Assembly: GCF_019090165.1 (NCBI RefSeq)
Contig: NZ_JAHRIB010000149.1
Location: 1 to 64,000 of the forward strand
DNA: 64,000 bases
Direction: 5' to 3'
Source of the DNA: Streptomyces sp. BV286
GTDB lineage: Bacteria; Actinomycetota; Actinomycetes; Streptomycetales; Streptomycetaceae
The notes under the pieces are model-generated. The model saw only the letters and a list, made by a program, of their open reading frames with translations, did not search any database and had not been told where the DNA came from. The position numbers and the translations under genes were made by a program. Positions 1-9,000 of the stretch are shown here, in pieces. How positions within the stretch are numbered: the stretch's first letter is position 1; each line of letters begins with the position of its first letter.

Positions 1-107
1 GATTTTTGGCACGCTGTTGAGTTCTCAAGGAACGGACGCTTCCTTCGTACTCACCCTCTCGGGCTTTCCTCCGGGCGCTTCCCTTCGTGTTCCCAAACTC
101 TATCAGT
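1..107 (-). promoter_or_regulatory. 5' leader of an rRNA operon (16S gene lies outside, to the left)
   Basis: Read on the minus strand, this stretch contains TTGAGAACTC (19-28) followed by AACAGCGTGCC, the boxA-type antitermination sequence that precedes 16S rRNA in actinobacterial rrn operons. Upstream lies the GC-rich, hairpin-prone leader typical of Streptomyces rrn. No mature rRNA is in the window, so the 16S gene should begin a short way left of position 1. The call rests on recognising the leader, not on an alignment. Confidence 0.72.
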
Positions 108-126
108 GAATTTCCGTCCCTCTGAC
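97..126 (-). promoter_or_regulatory. candidate rrn promoter (-10 TAGAGT)
   Basis: On the minus strand TAGAGT (97-102) lies 17-18 nt downstream of a weak GTCAGA/TCAGAG element (about 120-126). TGATAGAGT is a -10 sequence I associate with Streptomyces rrn promoters. The -35 is poor. Further rrn promoters may lie between here and crr, so rRNA and crr would be divergently transcribed from this gap. Confidence 0.4.
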
Positions 127-407
127 CACCGCTCTGCGGACATGCAGAACGAGACCCGAGATGGGATCTGACAAGTTGGGTGCTGCCAGACAAGGAGCGT
201 GCAGTCGCATCGCTCAGCCCCAGGCAGGAGTACGACAGTACATGGGGCCCCGGAGCGGGCGCAAATCGTTTGCGCTGTGCGCTACGACCCCCAACCGGGT
301 CCTCTGGCGCGGAACCGTCACTTCATATGACTTACGCTGCTCAACAGTGCGCCGTCCGGGACAGGCAGTGACGGCCCATATGAATCACCGCCCCTGGGAG
401 GCTTCCC
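127..407. other. rrn-crr intergenic region with inverted repeats
   Basis: No gene is seen. GCGCAAA-TCG-TTTGCGC at 259-275 is a perfect 7-bp inverted repeat. TCATATGA (323-330) is a palindrome whose CATATGA core recurs at 377-383. CCGTCACT (from 315) and AGTGACGG (367-374) form a widely spaced 8-bp inverted repeat. These are candidate control sites for crr or rrn. I looked for a DasR-type site (TGGTCTAGACCA-like) and did not find one. GGGAGG at 396-401 is the crr ribosome binding site. Confidence 0.45.
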
Positions 408-857
408 ATGACCACCGTGACGTCCCCTCTTGCAGGACGCACCATCGGACTCGCAGCTGTACCCGACCCGGTCTTCTCCGGGGCCATGGTGGGCCCCGGC
501 ACCGCGATCGACCCCGTTCGGGAGGCGTCCGAAGCCGTTGCCCCCATCGACGGCGTTGTTGTCTCCCTCCACCCGCACGCCTTCGTCGTGGTCGACGACC
601 AGGGTCACGGAGTGCTGACGCACCTGGGTATCGACACCGTTCAGCTCAACGGCGAGGGCTTCGAGTTGCTCGTCAACAAGGGCGACTCCGTGACGCGAGG
701 TCAGGCCGTGGTGCGTTGGGACCCGGCTGCCGTGGAAGCGAGCGGCAAGTCCCCCATCTGTCCCGTCGTGGCACTCGAGGCCACAGCCGAGGCCCTCTCG
801 GACGTCAGCGTGGACGGCGACGTGAAGGCCGGCGACGCTCTCTTCAGCTGGCACTGA
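408..857 (+). CDS. crr: PTS glucose-type IIA component (EIIA-Crr)
   Basis: A soluble phosphocarrier of the phosphoenolpyruvate:sugar phosphotransferase system that takes phosphate from HPr and passes it to IIB domains of sugar permeases. The 149 residues are one EIIA-Glc domain. His72 in the T-H-L-G-I-D-T motif is the expected phosphorylated residue, and His57 in H-A-F is its partner. The start has a good GGGAGG site. ptsI follows 78 nt downstream on the same strand, so the two are probably cotranscribed. In Streptomyces this IIA serves sugars such as N-acetylglucosamine and is known to be under DasR, but no clear DasR site is visible here. Identification is firm. Confidence 0.95.
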   Translation: MTTVTSPLAGRTIGLAAVPDPVFSGAMVGPGTAIDPVREASEAVAPIDGVVVSLHPHAFVVVDDQGHGVLTHLGIDTVQLNGEGFELLVNKGDSVTRGQAVVRWDPAAVEASGKSPICPVVALEATAEALSDVSVDGDVKAGDALFSWH

Positions 858-935
858 TCCCATCGCCGTCAGTGACGGCAGGCACAGCACAACATCTCGG
901 CGGCAGGGCCCGCCGCTCTATCGGAGACGGGTGAC

Positions 936-2606
936 ATGGAGACAACGCTGCGAGGCGTCGGCGTGAGCCACGGTGTGGCGATCGGCGAGGTTCGGCATAT
1001 GGGAACGGCGGTACTCGAGCCGCCTGCCAAGCAGATACCGACTCAGGACGCGGAGCGCGAGCAGGGGCGTGCCCGCAAGGCCGTCGAGGCCGTGGCGGCC
1101 GACCTTATGGCCCGCGGCAATCTGGCGGGCGGCGAGGCCCAGGCGGTTCTCGAGGCCCAGGCCATGATGGCCCAGGACCCCGAGCTCATGGCCGATGTCG
1201 AGCGGCGTATCGCGGTCGGCAGCACGGCGGAGCGCGGCGTGTACGACGCGTTCGCCGCGTATCGCGCTCTTCTCGCGAACGCCGGTGAGTACCTGGCGGG
1301 GCGCGTGGCGGACCTCGACGACGTGCGGAACCGTATCGTCGCCCGGCTGCTCGGCGTTCCGATGCCGGGTGTTCCCGACAGTGACGAGCCGTACGTCCTC
1401 ATCGCCCGTGATCTCGCGCCGGCCGACACGGCTCTGCTGGACCCGACGCTGGTCCTCGGTTTTGTCACCGAGGAGGGCGGGCCGACCAGCCACAGCGCGA
1501 TCCTGGCGCGAGCTCTCGGCGTACCGGCCGTAGTGGCGCTCCCCGGAGCCGGTGAATTGGCCGAAGGCACGATGATCGCCGTGGACGGCAGCACCGGCGA
1601 GATCTTCGTGAACCCGAGCGCGGAGAAGAAGGCCGAGATGGAGGCTGCGGCGGCTGCGCGCAAGGCGGCGCTCGCGGGGTCGACCGGGCCCGGTGCGACG
1701 TCCGACGGTCACAAGGTTCCGCTGCTCGCCAACATCGGCGGTCCCGCGGACGTTCCGGCTGCGGTGGAGGCCGGTGCCGAGGGCGTGGGTCTGTTCCGTA
1801 CCGAGTTCCTCTTCCTCGACGACAGCAAGAACGCGCCGTCGGAGGAGAAGCAGGTCGAGGCGTACCGGCAGGTGCTTGAGGCCTTCCCCGAGGGGCGGGT
1901 CGTGGTGCGGGTGCTCGACGCGGGCGCCGACAAGCCGCTGGAGTTCCTGACGCCGGCCGACGAACCGAACCCGGCGCTGGGCGTACGCGGTCTGCGGTCC
2001 CTCCTCGACCACCCCGACGTGCTGCGTACGCAGTTGACGGCGCTGGCGAAGGCTTCCGAAAGCCTGCCCGTCTACCTCGACGTCATGGCGCCGATGGTCG
2101 CGGACCGTGCGGACGCCAAGGCGTTCGCCGACGCGTGCCGTGCCGCGGGCCTGCAGGCGAAGTTCGGTGCCATGGTCGAGATTCCGTCGGCCGCCCTGCG
2201 GGCGCGGTCGATCCTGCAGGAGGTCGAGTTCCTGTCGCTGGGGACCAACGACCTCGCGCAGTACACCTTCGCCGCCGACCGCCAGGTGGGCGCTGTGTCC
2301 CGGCTCCAGGATCCGTGGCAGCCCGCGCTGCTCGACCTGGTCGCGCTGTCCGCCGAAGCGGCCGGAGCCGAGGGCAAGAGCTGTGGCGTCTGTGGCGAGG
2401 CAGCTTCGGACCCGCTGCTGGCATGTGTGCTGACCGGTCTCGGCGTCACCTCTCTCTCCATGGGCGCGGCGTCGATTCCCTACGTCCGCGCGACGCTGGC
2501 CAAGTACACGCTGGCGCAGTGCGAGCGGGCCGCGGCGGCCGCTCGTGCCTGCGACAGCGCCGAGGAGGCGCGCACGGCGGCTCAGGCGGTTCTGTCCGGC
2601 GAGTAG
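936..2606 (+). CDS. ptsI: phosphoenolpyruvate-protein phosphotransferase (PTS Enzyme I)
   Basis: Enzyme I autophosphorylates from PEP and phosphorylates HPr, the first step of all PTS uptake; it is cytoplasmic. The 556 residues match the usual size. The N-terminal helical HPr-binding domain is followed by the phosphohistidine domain with G-G-P-T-S-H-S-A-I, where His186 is the active site. The C-terminal TIM-barrel PEP domain contains G-V-G-L-F-R-T-E-F, a G-T-N-D-L motif and a late C-G-V-C-G-E motif. GGAGA lies about 10 nt upstream of the ATG. It follows crr and ends at a strong terminator. HPr is not in the window. Confidence 0.96.
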   Translation: METTLRGVGVSHGVAIGEVRHMGTAVLEPPAKQIPTQDAEREQGRARKAVEAVAADLMARGNLAGGEAQAVLEAQAMMAQDPELMADVERRIAVGSTAERGVYDAFAAYRALLANAGEYLAGRVADLDDVRNRIVARLLGVPMPGVPDSDEPYVLIARDLAPADTALLDPTLVLGFVTEEGGPTSHSAILARALGVPAVVALPGAGELAEGTMIAVDGSTGEIFVNPSAEKKAEMEAAAAARKAALAGSTGPGATSDGHKVPLLANIGGPADVPAAVEAGAEGVGLFRTEFLFLDDSKNAPSEEKQVEAYRQVLEAFPEGRVVVRVLDAGADKPLEFLTPADEPNPALGVRGLRSLLDHPDVLRTQLTALAKASESLPVYLDVMAPMVADRADAKAFADACRAAGLQAKFGAMVEIPSAALRARSILQEVEFLSLGTNDLAQYTFAADRQVGAVSRLQDPWQPALLDLVALSAEAAGAEGKSCGVCGEAASDPLLACVLTGLGVTSLSMGAASIPYVRATLAKYTLAQCERAAAAARACDSAEEARTAAQAVLSGE

Positions 2607-2648
2607 TGGCGGGTACCGCGCGCTCGTCGGCGCGCGGTGCCTGTGGTC

Positions 2649-2682
2649 GAGGGGCGCTCCACCGAAGGGTGGGGCGCCCCTC
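2649..2682. terminator. bidirectional stem-loop between ptsI and the convergent gene
   Basis: A 15-bp stem with one G-U type pair (arms 2649-2663 and 2668-2682, GAAG loop) sits between two convergent genes. There is no T tract, as is usual for Streptomyces terminators. Confidence 0.8.
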
Positions 2683-2688
2683 GTGTGT

Positions 2689-3585
2689 TCAGTGGGTGTG
2701 GGCGGTCGTGTGCCCGTCGTCACCCAGATCCGGTGGTGCGCAGTAGTCGACGCCCGACTCCGGGGAGACGAGGTCGCCGGACTCGACGTCCGTGCAGTAG
2801 GCGTCGAAGACTTCTCCGGCGGTGAGTGCTTCGAGCCCTTCGCCCCGCAGGCGCCAGCCGAAGACCCGGTCGGTCGCCTGGGGTGTGCTGGTGCGCATGA
2901 CGAGGCCGCCTGCGCTGCGGGTGGCGATGCCGAGGGCGAGGACGGTGGTGAATTCGAGGGCCTCGGCCTCGTCGAGATGCGGCGTCCCGTGCTGGTCGTC
3001 GTCGGTGCGGAGGACGGCGACGAGCGTCTCGGGCTCTGTGGAGACGCTGCAGACAAGGTGCCGTTCGCCCGGGCCCGTGGCCTCGAGGATGCGGACGACC
3101 AGGTCCGAGGCCCGTACGAACGCCGCTCGGCCGATGTCCTCGCCGCAGGAGGCGCAGCTGCCGATCCGGGACAGGAGCGTGGTCGCGTACTCCCAGGTGG
3201 CCTGGCGGACGGCTTCGTCGACGAGGTGGGGGACGAGGTCGTCGAGGGCCTGGCCCTCGTAGGGAACGGTCGCGCCTGTGGCGGCGAGCTCCGCCGTGAA
3301 GCGGGTGCGGCTGGACGCGGTGTCGGCGTCCAGGTCGTGCTCGGCGCAGAACTGGGCGTACTCCTCGGGGTCGAAGAGTGCCACGGTGGTGTGGCCGCCC
3401 TCCGACGCGAGGGTCCGGAGCAGGGTCTCCACCTGTTGGAGATAGCTCGCGTGGTCGTCGAAGGCGAAGGTGCGGTAGCGCCGCCGCATCGCCGTGAAGT
3501 CCTGTTCGTCGGTCAGCAGGCCGATTGTTCCGGCGATTTCGCGGCGCAGGACGCGTCGCATGGTCCGGTGCTGGGTGTGCGCCAT
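2689..3585 (-). CDS. conserved hypothetical protein (298 aa)
   Basis: I do not recognise a characterised family. The product is acidic, soluble and has no signal peptide or membrane segment. It opens with a basic stretch and then shows mixed helix/strand composition. A C-A-S-C pair near residue 143 could be part of a metal site but has no second pair nearby. The C-terminus is Asp/His rich. The ATG is preceded by GGGGGAAAG, a strong ribosome binding site. It stands alone, convergent with ptsI. The position beside ptsI suggests a Streptomyces core gene, but no function can be assigned. Confidence 0.8.
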   Translation of the reverse strand: MAHTQHRTMRRVLRREIAGTIGLLTDEQDFTAMRRRYRTFAFDDHASYLQQVETLLRTLASEGGHTTVALFDPEEYAQFCAEHDLDADTASSRTRFTAELAATGATVPYEGQALDDLVPHLVDEAVRQATWEYATTLLSRIGSCASCGEDIGRAAFVRASDLVVRILEATGPGERHLVCSVSTEPETLVAVLRTDDDQHGTPHLDEAEALEFTTVLALGIATRSAGGLVMRTSTPQATDRVFGWRLRGEGLEALTAGEVFDAYCTDVESGDLVSPESGVDYCAPPDLGDDGHTTAHTH

Positions 3586-3785
3586 CTTTCCCCCTGTGCG
3601 CAGTGATCAATGCTCACTCACCGTAACCGTCGCCACTGACAATGCCCTCGCGGCTTGTGGCGCATGTATGGAGATTGATCTAAATGCGCAGGTCAGAGGC
3701 GTGTCTGCTGTCTGGCTGCGTAAGGGCGCCGACCTCGGACGGTGACGTCGTCGCGGGGATGCGTCCGAGGCTGTCGGCGGGGTGG

Positions 3786-5753
3786 TCAGGCGCGTTCGTG
3801 AGCCAGTTTCTCGTAGAAGCGGAGCAGGTCGAGGTTGTCGACGGAACCGGGGTTGACCGCCTTTTCGAGGGACGTGCCCTGGAGGAGGCGTTTGACCGGG
3901 ACCTCGATGCGCTTGCCGGTCAGGGTGTGGGGCACGCCGGGGACCTCGATGACCTCGTCGGGGATGTGGCGCGGTGAGAGATGGTCCCGGATGGTCTGCT
4001 TGATGCGGCCGAGGAGCGCCTCGTCGAGCACGGCTCCTGGAACGAGGTGGACGAAGAGAGGCATCCAGTAGCCGCCGTCGGGCTGTTCGATGCCGATGAC
4101 AAGGGATTCGCGGATCTCCGGGAGGCGCTCGACCGCTTCGTAGATGTCGGCCGAACCCATGCGTACGCCCTGGCGGTTGAGCGTGGAGTCCGAGCGGCCG
4201 TGGATGACGACGGAGCCGCGGGAGGTGACGGTGATCCAGTCACCGTGGCGCCACACTCCGGGGTACGTGTCGAAGTAGCTGTCGTGGTAGCGGCTGCCGT
4301 CGGGGTCGTTCCAGAAGCGGATCGGCATGGACGGCATGGGGTTGGTGACGACGAGCTCGCCGACCTCGTCGGTGAGGGGTTCGCCGTTCGGGTCCCAGGA
4401 CTGGAGGTCGGTGCCGAGGCCCGGGGCCTGCAGTTCACCGATGTGCACGGGGAGGGTGGGGACGGCTCCCGCGAAGCAGGAGCACACGTCGGTGCCACCG
4501 CTGACGGAGGCGATCCACAGGTCGTCGCGCACCTCGTCGTGCAGCCAGCGGAATCCGTCGGGCGGCAGGGGCGAGCCGGTGGTCGCGACGCACTGGACCT
4601 TGGAGAGGTCGAAGTCGCGGGAGGGGTGTACGCCCGCCTTGCGGCAGGCCATGACGTACGCCGCCGAGGTGCCGTACAGGGTGGCGCCGGTGCGTTCGGC
4701 GATGCGCCACTGGGCGCCGATGTCGGGATGGCCGGGGCTGCCGTCGTACAGGACGATCGTGGTGCCCGTCAGGAGGCCTGAGACGAGGAAGTTCCACATC
4801 ATCCAGCCGGTGGACGTGTACCAGAAGAAGCGGTCCTCGGGTCCCAGGTCGCAGTGCAGACCGAGCTGTTTGAGGTGCTCGACGAGGATGCCGCCCTGGG
4901 ACTGGACGATGGCCTTGGGGAGACCGGTCGTGCCGGAGGAGTAGAGCACCCACAGGGGGTGGTCGAAAGGCACCTCTTCATAGAGGGGCATTACGTCCGT
5001 GGAGGTGAGGGCGGACCATTCCAGGGCGCCTTCGGGGGGCTCGGTACCGAGGAGCGGGATATGGACGACGGCGCGCAGGGTGGGCAGTTCGCGGCGCAGT
5101 TCGGCGACGGTGTCCCGGCGGTCGTGTTCCTTGCCTCCGTAGCGGTAGCCGTCCACCGTGAAGAGGACGACGGGCTCGACCTGCTGGAAACGGTCGAGGA
5201 CGCTGCGTGCGCCGAAGTCCGGGGCGCAGGACGTCCACACTCCGCCCACGGCGGCGGTGGCGAGGAGGGCGACGACGGCCTGGGGGACGTTCGGGAGGTA
5301 TCCGCTGACGCGGTCTCCCGGCCGTACGCCGAGGGAGCGGAGTTCCGCGGCCAGGGAGCCGACCTGCCGGCGCAGTTCGGACCAGCTGACCGGGATCGGT
5401 TCGTGGGTTTCGTCGACATACAGGAGGGCCGGTTCGTCCGCTCGGGTGTCGGCCGCTCGCAGGGCGTGCTCGGCGTAGTTGACGGTGGCTCCGGGGAACC
5501 ACTGGGCTCCGGGCATGGAGCGGTCGGCCAGCACGCGCGCGTAGGGGGCGGTGAACCGTACGTCGAACCACTGGGTGACGGCTTCCCAGAACGTGTCCAG
5601 TTCGTCCACGGACCAGCGGTGCAGGGCGGCGTAGCCGCCGTCGGCGGGGGCTCCGTGGTGCTCGGCCGCCCAGGTCTGGAATCGGGTGATCTGCGCCCGG
5701 TCGATGCGTTCCCTGTCGGGCTGCCAGAGCGGCGAGGGGTTCGATGAGGTCAT
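3786..5753 (-). CDS. aacS: acetoacetyl-CoA synthetase
   Basis: An ATP-dependent acyl-CoA ligase that activates acetoacetate to acetoacetyl-CoA. The 655 residues fit this class. Adenylation motifs are visible in order: Y-S-S-G-T-T-G-L-P-K (P-loop), Y-T-S-T-G-W-M-M-W-N, T-G-S-P-L, and the hinge motif G-R-S-D-S-T-L-N-R-Q-G. The C-terminal L-T-G-K-R holds the catalytic lysine, which in such enzymes is a target of reversible acetylation. A much longer open frame runs upstream, but homology begins at the ATG at 5753 (M-T-S-S-N-P), and the extension lies antisense to the GH31 gene. It is transcribed divergently from that gene across a 213-bp gap. The substrate is inferred from family resemblance; short-chain acids remain possible. 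Confidence 0.88.
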   Translation of the reverse strand: MTSSNPSPLWQPDRERIDRAQITRFQTWAAEHHGAPADGGYAALHRWSVDELDTFWEAVTQWFDVRFTAPYARVLADRSMPGAQWFPGATVNYAEHALRAADTRADEPALLYVDETHEPIPVSWSELRRQVGSLAAELRSLGVRPGDRVSGYLPNVPQAVVALLATAAVGGVWTSCAPDFGARSVLDRFQQVEPVVLFTVDGYRYGGKEHDRRDTVAELRRELPTLRAVVHIPLLGTEPPEGALEWSALTSTDVMPLYEEVPFDHPLWVLYSSGTTGLPKAIVQSQGGILVEHLKQLGLHCDLGPEDRFFWYTSTGWMMWNFLVSGLLTGTTIVLYDGSPGHPDIGAQWRIAERTGATLYGTSAAYVMACRKAGVHPSRDFDLSKVQCVATTGSPLPPDGFRWLHDEVRDDLWIASVSGGTDVCSCFAGAVPTLPVHIGELQAPGLGTDLQSWDPNGEPLTDEVGELVVTNPMPSMPIRFWNDPDGSRYHDSYFDTYPGVWRHGDWITVTSRGSVVIHGRSDSTLNRQGVRMGSADIYEAVERLPEIRESLVIGIEQPDGGYWMPLFVHLVPGAVLDEALLGRIKQTIRDHLSPRHIPDEVIEVPGVPHTLTGKRIEVPVKRLLQGTSLEKAVNPGSVDNLDLLRFYEKLAHERA

Positions 5754-5966
5754 GGGGCGGCTCCCGGACTGCGCGCGTCGTGTGCGTGTACCGCGCACGT
5801 GCTGGGGTGTGCGCGTCACGCGGCTGAGACGGACGATGCCATGTGATCGACTTCCGCACCAGGGCGGGCGCCACATAGTCCGGCTCGTGAAGATGTGGTC
5901 CAACCATGGGTGAACGGAAGTTGAACGACCCGCTGAACGGCCCCTCGGAATGGCAGGCTGAACAGC

Positions 5967-8327
5967 ATGGACGGTCGTGACCTGGTGCGTTCGGTGAAGG
6001 CAGTCGGTTCGGCGGGGGCGGCCCAGGGCTGGCTCACCGTGCGGGCCGCGTGGCGCAGGAGGCGTACCGACGCCTCGGGGCTGCCGGCGCGCGGCGCCGA
6101 GCGTGCGCGGGTTCCGGGGGCCGTGCTGTCCGTGGAGTCCGCGCCCGGCGGCGGAGTCGTCCGGTTCGCCCGGTCGCGGCTGCGGATAGCCGTCGCGGTC
6201 AACGGGGCCGTCTTCTGGGGCTGGGACGGGGCGGAGCCCGGGCCTTCGTACGCGCTCGCGGGTGAGGCTCCCGAACCGGACCCGCGAGCCGTCCTGGAGC
6301 CGGACAAGGACGGTGCGTGGCGGGTCGTGGCGGAGCGGATGACGGTGGTCGTGTCCCGGCACGGCGCCGTGGAGGTGCTCACGCCGGGCGGGGTGAGCCT
6401 GCGGCGCGATCTGCCGCCGCGCTGGTGGGAGCCGGTCGGCGGTGGGCAGGCGCGCTGGATGCAGCGGTCCGAAGTGGCCGCGGACGCGCGGTTCTTCGGT
6501 CTCGGTGGGCGTGCGTCGGGGCCCCGGCTGCGCGACGGGACGTACCGGCTGTGGAACACCGACCCCGGACGTGCCTTCGGTCCCGGTGACGACCCGCTGT
6601 ACCTGACCATGCCGGTGCAGATGGTGGTGGCCGACGCGGCCACGCACCTCGTGTTCCACGACAGCGCCTGGGACGGCTCCGTGACCCTGCGCGAGGGCGA
6701 GGAGGGCGCCGGGTCCGGGCACGACCGGGCCGGGACGAGCGAACTGCGCATGGACGGCGGCCCACTGCGCTGCTGGGTGATGGTGGGTACTCCCGCGCGC
6801 GTGCTGCAGACCTGGGCGTCGCTGACGGGTGCCGCCGCGCTGCCGCCGGCCTGGGCGCTGGGGCACCACCACTCGCGGCGCTTCGGGAACGAGCAGGAGG
6901 TGCGGCGGATCGTGGGCGGGTACCACGAGCGTGGGCTGCCGCTGGACGCCGTGCACCTCGGCATCGACCACCTCGACGCACAGCGCGTGTTCACGGTCGA
7001 CCAGGACCGATTCCCGAAGTTGCCGGTGCTCGCGGAGGAGTTGCGCCGGGACGGGATCCGGCTGGTGTCGAGCGTGGAACCGGCGGTCAGGGCCGAACCG
7101 GGATACGCCGTGTACGACAGCGGGGGCGCCGAGGACGTGTTCGTGCGGGACCCCGCCGGGCAGGTGGTGCGCGGAGTCGTCCGTCCCGGCGAGGTGGTCC
7201 ATCCGGACTTCACGCGCGCGCGTACGCGCCGTTGGTGGGGCGGGCTCTACGAGGAGCGGCTCTCTCACGGGTTCGCCGGCTTCTGGCACGACATGAACGA
7301 ACCGGTGTCCCTCACGGCCTTCGGCGAGGCCACGCTGCCCCGTTCGGCGCGGCACGACCTGGAGGGCCGCGGGGGCGACCACCGTGAGGCACACAACGTG
7401 TACGCGCTCGGCATGACCCGTGCGGCCTACGAAGGGCTGCGGGAACTGGCACCCCAGGAGCGGCCGTTCCTCTTCTCTCGCTCCGGGTGGGCCGGAATGC
7501 AGCGCTACGGGGGGACCTGGTCCGGTGAGGTCGCCACGGGGTGGCCCGGCCTGCGGGCGTCCCTGTCGCTGGTGGTCGGTCTCGGTCTCTGTGGAGTGCC
7601 GTACTCGGGGCCCGACGTGGGCGGCTCCGGCGGGAGCCCCTCCCCCGAGATGTATCTCCGGTGGCTTCAGCTGAGCGCCTATCTGCCGCTCTTCCGTACC
7701 CACGTGGGCCTTCGTGCGGAGCGGGGGGAACCGTGGGAGTTCGGTGACGAGATCCTCGGGCACGCGCGCGTGGCGCTCGTCGAGCGGCGCCGGCTTCTGC
7801 CGTACTTCATGACGCTGGCGCATCTGGCACGGCGGACGGGTGCGCCGTATGTGCGGCCGATGTGGTGGAACGCCCCGGAGGACAGGGCGCTGCGCGACTG
7901 CGAGGACGCCTTCATGCTCGGCGACTGCCTGCTGGTGGCGCCGGTCCTGGATCCCGGTGCCGACCGGCGGGCCGTGCAGCTGCCCCGGGGCCGCTGGTAC
8001 GACGCGGTGACCGAGAAGGCGTACGAGGGGCCGGCGCAGGTACTGATCGACGCCCCTCTGTCGCGGATTCCGGTGCTGGTCCGTGCGGGCGCCGTCCTGC
8101 CCGTACGCGGCGACGACGGGGCCGTGGAGCTGGAGGTGTGGGCGCCCGCCCGCGGGAGGACCGGGGGCGGGCTGGTGGTCGCCGACCGCGGGGACGGCTG
8201 GGAGGAGCCGGAGATCGAGCGCTATGTGACGCGTCGGACCGGTAAGCGCGTGGTCGTGGTGCGGGACGGGGAGGACGGCCCGGGTGAGCCGTCGCTTCCC
8301 GTACGGGTGCGGGGACTGGGTGCCTGA
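5967..8327 (+). CDS. glycoside hydrolase family 31 (alpha-glucosidase/xylosidase type)
   Basis: Retaining alpha-glycosidase of family GH31, probably cytoplasmic since no signal peptide is seen (786 aa). The N-terminal beta-sandwich (about 50-280) precedes the TIM barrel, where G-F-W-H-D-M-N-E-P carries the nucleophile Asp442. The region where GH31 enzymes usually have W-x-G-D with the acid/base Asp reads W-S-G-E, with Glu521 in that place. The substrate loop after it (G-V-P-Y-S-G-P-D-V-G-G) is intact. C-terminal beta domains complete the fold. Exact substrate (maltose, isomaltose, xyloside) cannot be read from sequence. It is divergent from aacS and not in an obvious operon. The ribosome binding site before the ATG is weak. 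Confidence 0.85.
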   Translation: MDGRDLVRSVKAVGSAGAAQGWLTVRAAWRRRRTDASGLPARGAERARVPGAVLSVESAPGGGVVRFARSRLRIAVAVNGAVFWGWDGAEPGPSYALAGEAPEPDPRAVLEPDKDGAWRVVAERMTVVVSRHGAVEVLTPGGVSLRRDLPPRWWEPVGGGQARWMQRSEVAADARFFGLGGRASGPRLRDGTYRLWNTDPGRAFGPGDDPLYLTMPVQMVVADAATHLVFHDSAWDGSVTLREGEEGAGSGHDRAGTSELRMDGGPLRCWVMVGTPARVLQTWASLTGAAALPPAWALGHHHSRRFGNEQEVRRIVGGYHERGLPLDAVHLGIDHLDAQRVFTVDQDRFPKLPVLAEELRRDGIRLVSSVEPAVRAEPGYAVYDSGGAEDVFVRDPAGQVVRGVVRPGEVVHPDFTRARTRRWWGGLYEERLSHGFAGFWHDMNEPVSLTAFGEATLPRSARHDLEGRGGDHREAHNVYALGMTRAAYEGLRELAPQERPFLFSRSGWAGMQRYGGTWSGEVATGWPGLRASLSLVVGLGLCGVPYSGPDVGGSGGSPSPEMYLRWLQLSAYLPLFRTHVGLRAERGEPWEFGDEILGHARVALVERRRLLPYFMTLAHLARRTGAPYVRPMWWNAPEDRALRDCEDAFMLGDCLLVAPVLDPGADRRAVQLPRGRWYDAVTEKAYEGPAQVLIDAPLSRIPVLVRAGAVLPVRGDDGAVELEVWAPARGRTGGGLVVADRGDGWEEPEIERYVTRRTGKRVVVVRDGEDGPGEPSLPVRVRGLGA

Positions 8328-8337
8328 TCGCGGGGCA

Positions 8338-8373
8338 CCGGAGGGGCTCGTCGGCGCCGGAGGGGCTCGTCGG
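8338..8373. repeat. two-copy 19-bp tandem repeat
   Basis: CCGGAGGGGCTCGTCGG followed by two variable bases occurs at 8338-8356 and again from 8357, just downstream of the GH31 stop. It is short and intergenic. Together with the complementary GC-rich run that follows, it may form the gene-end hairpin. Confidence 0.5.
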
Positions 8374-8416
8374 TTTCCGGGGCCGCCGACGGGCTCTCAC
8401 CGGGCCCTGGGAGCCG

Positions 8417-8953
8417 TCAGACGTACCTGCCCTCGAACCACGCCCGGACCGCCACGGTGTGCAGCGGAAAGGCGAGTTCGGCCGCTCCCCGCAGCAGGTG
8501 CCAGCCCTCCGTCTCGTCCATCGCGACAGACGGCGGGAGGTCGGTCGCGGGGCGCTCCGGGAGAGCCCCGAAGAGCAGCAGGTGACCGTCGGGTGAGCTC
8601 AGGGCGTCGACGAGCCGTACGTCGCGGCTCGCCGCGGCGATGCCCGTCTCCTCCTTGAGCTCACGGACGACGGCCTGCCGCCAGTCCTCCCTGTGGTCGA
8701 TGAACCCTCCGGGCAGGGCGACGCCCCCGCGCGCGGGGGCGATGGTTCGGGTGATGACGACCAGGGCCGCGCCCTTCGTGTCGTACACGGGCTGCAGGGC
8801 CACCGCGACCGGCAAGGGGTTGCGGTAGGCCGTACGACCGCAGGAGGCGCAGGCACGGGGCCAGCCGGAGACGCCAGCTCCGTAGGGCGCGCCGCAGCTC
8901 GAACAGTGGGAGTCCGGCGCGGAGTTGGCGGAGGGGATCTGGGTTGGAGACAC
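8417..8953 (-). CDS. NUDIX hydrolase with N-terminal zinc ribbon
   Basis: A 178-residue NUDIX pyrophosphohydrolase. An N-terminal four-cysteine ribbon (C-x2-C near residue 17 and C-x2-C near residue 36) precedes the NUDIX fold. The NUDIX box is complete: G-F-I-D-H-R-E, seven residues, then R-E-L-K-E-E-T-G-I, which binds the catalytic metal. Zinc-ribbon NUDIX proteins include NAD(H) pyrophosphatases and nucleotide or ADP-ribose hydrolases; this one lacks enough signature to choose. It is encoded convergently with GH31. Function beyond hydrolysis of a nucleoside diphosphate derivative is not assigned. Confidence 0.85.
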   Translation of the reverse strand: MSPTQIPSANSAPDSHCSSCGAPYGAGVSGWPRACASCGRTAYRNPLPVAVALQPVYDTKGAALVVITRTIAPARGGVALPGGFIDHREDWRQAVVRELKEETGIAAASRDVRLVDALSSPDGHLLLFGALPERPATDLPPSVAMDETEGWHLLRGAAELAFPLHTVAVRAWFEGRYV

Positions 8954-9000
8954 GCCCGGGACTGTATCCGATCATCACAAGGGTGTTTTCGCGGGCCGTC

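Noticed and set aside
259..407. DasR binding site upstream of crr
   Set aside because: I searched for TGGTCTAGACCA-like sequence and found none; the inverted repeats present do not match it.
918..3056. 712-codon open frame antisense to ptsI
   Set aside because: GC-rich shadow frame of ptsI; its codon positions have the wrong GC pattern and no protein family is recognisable.
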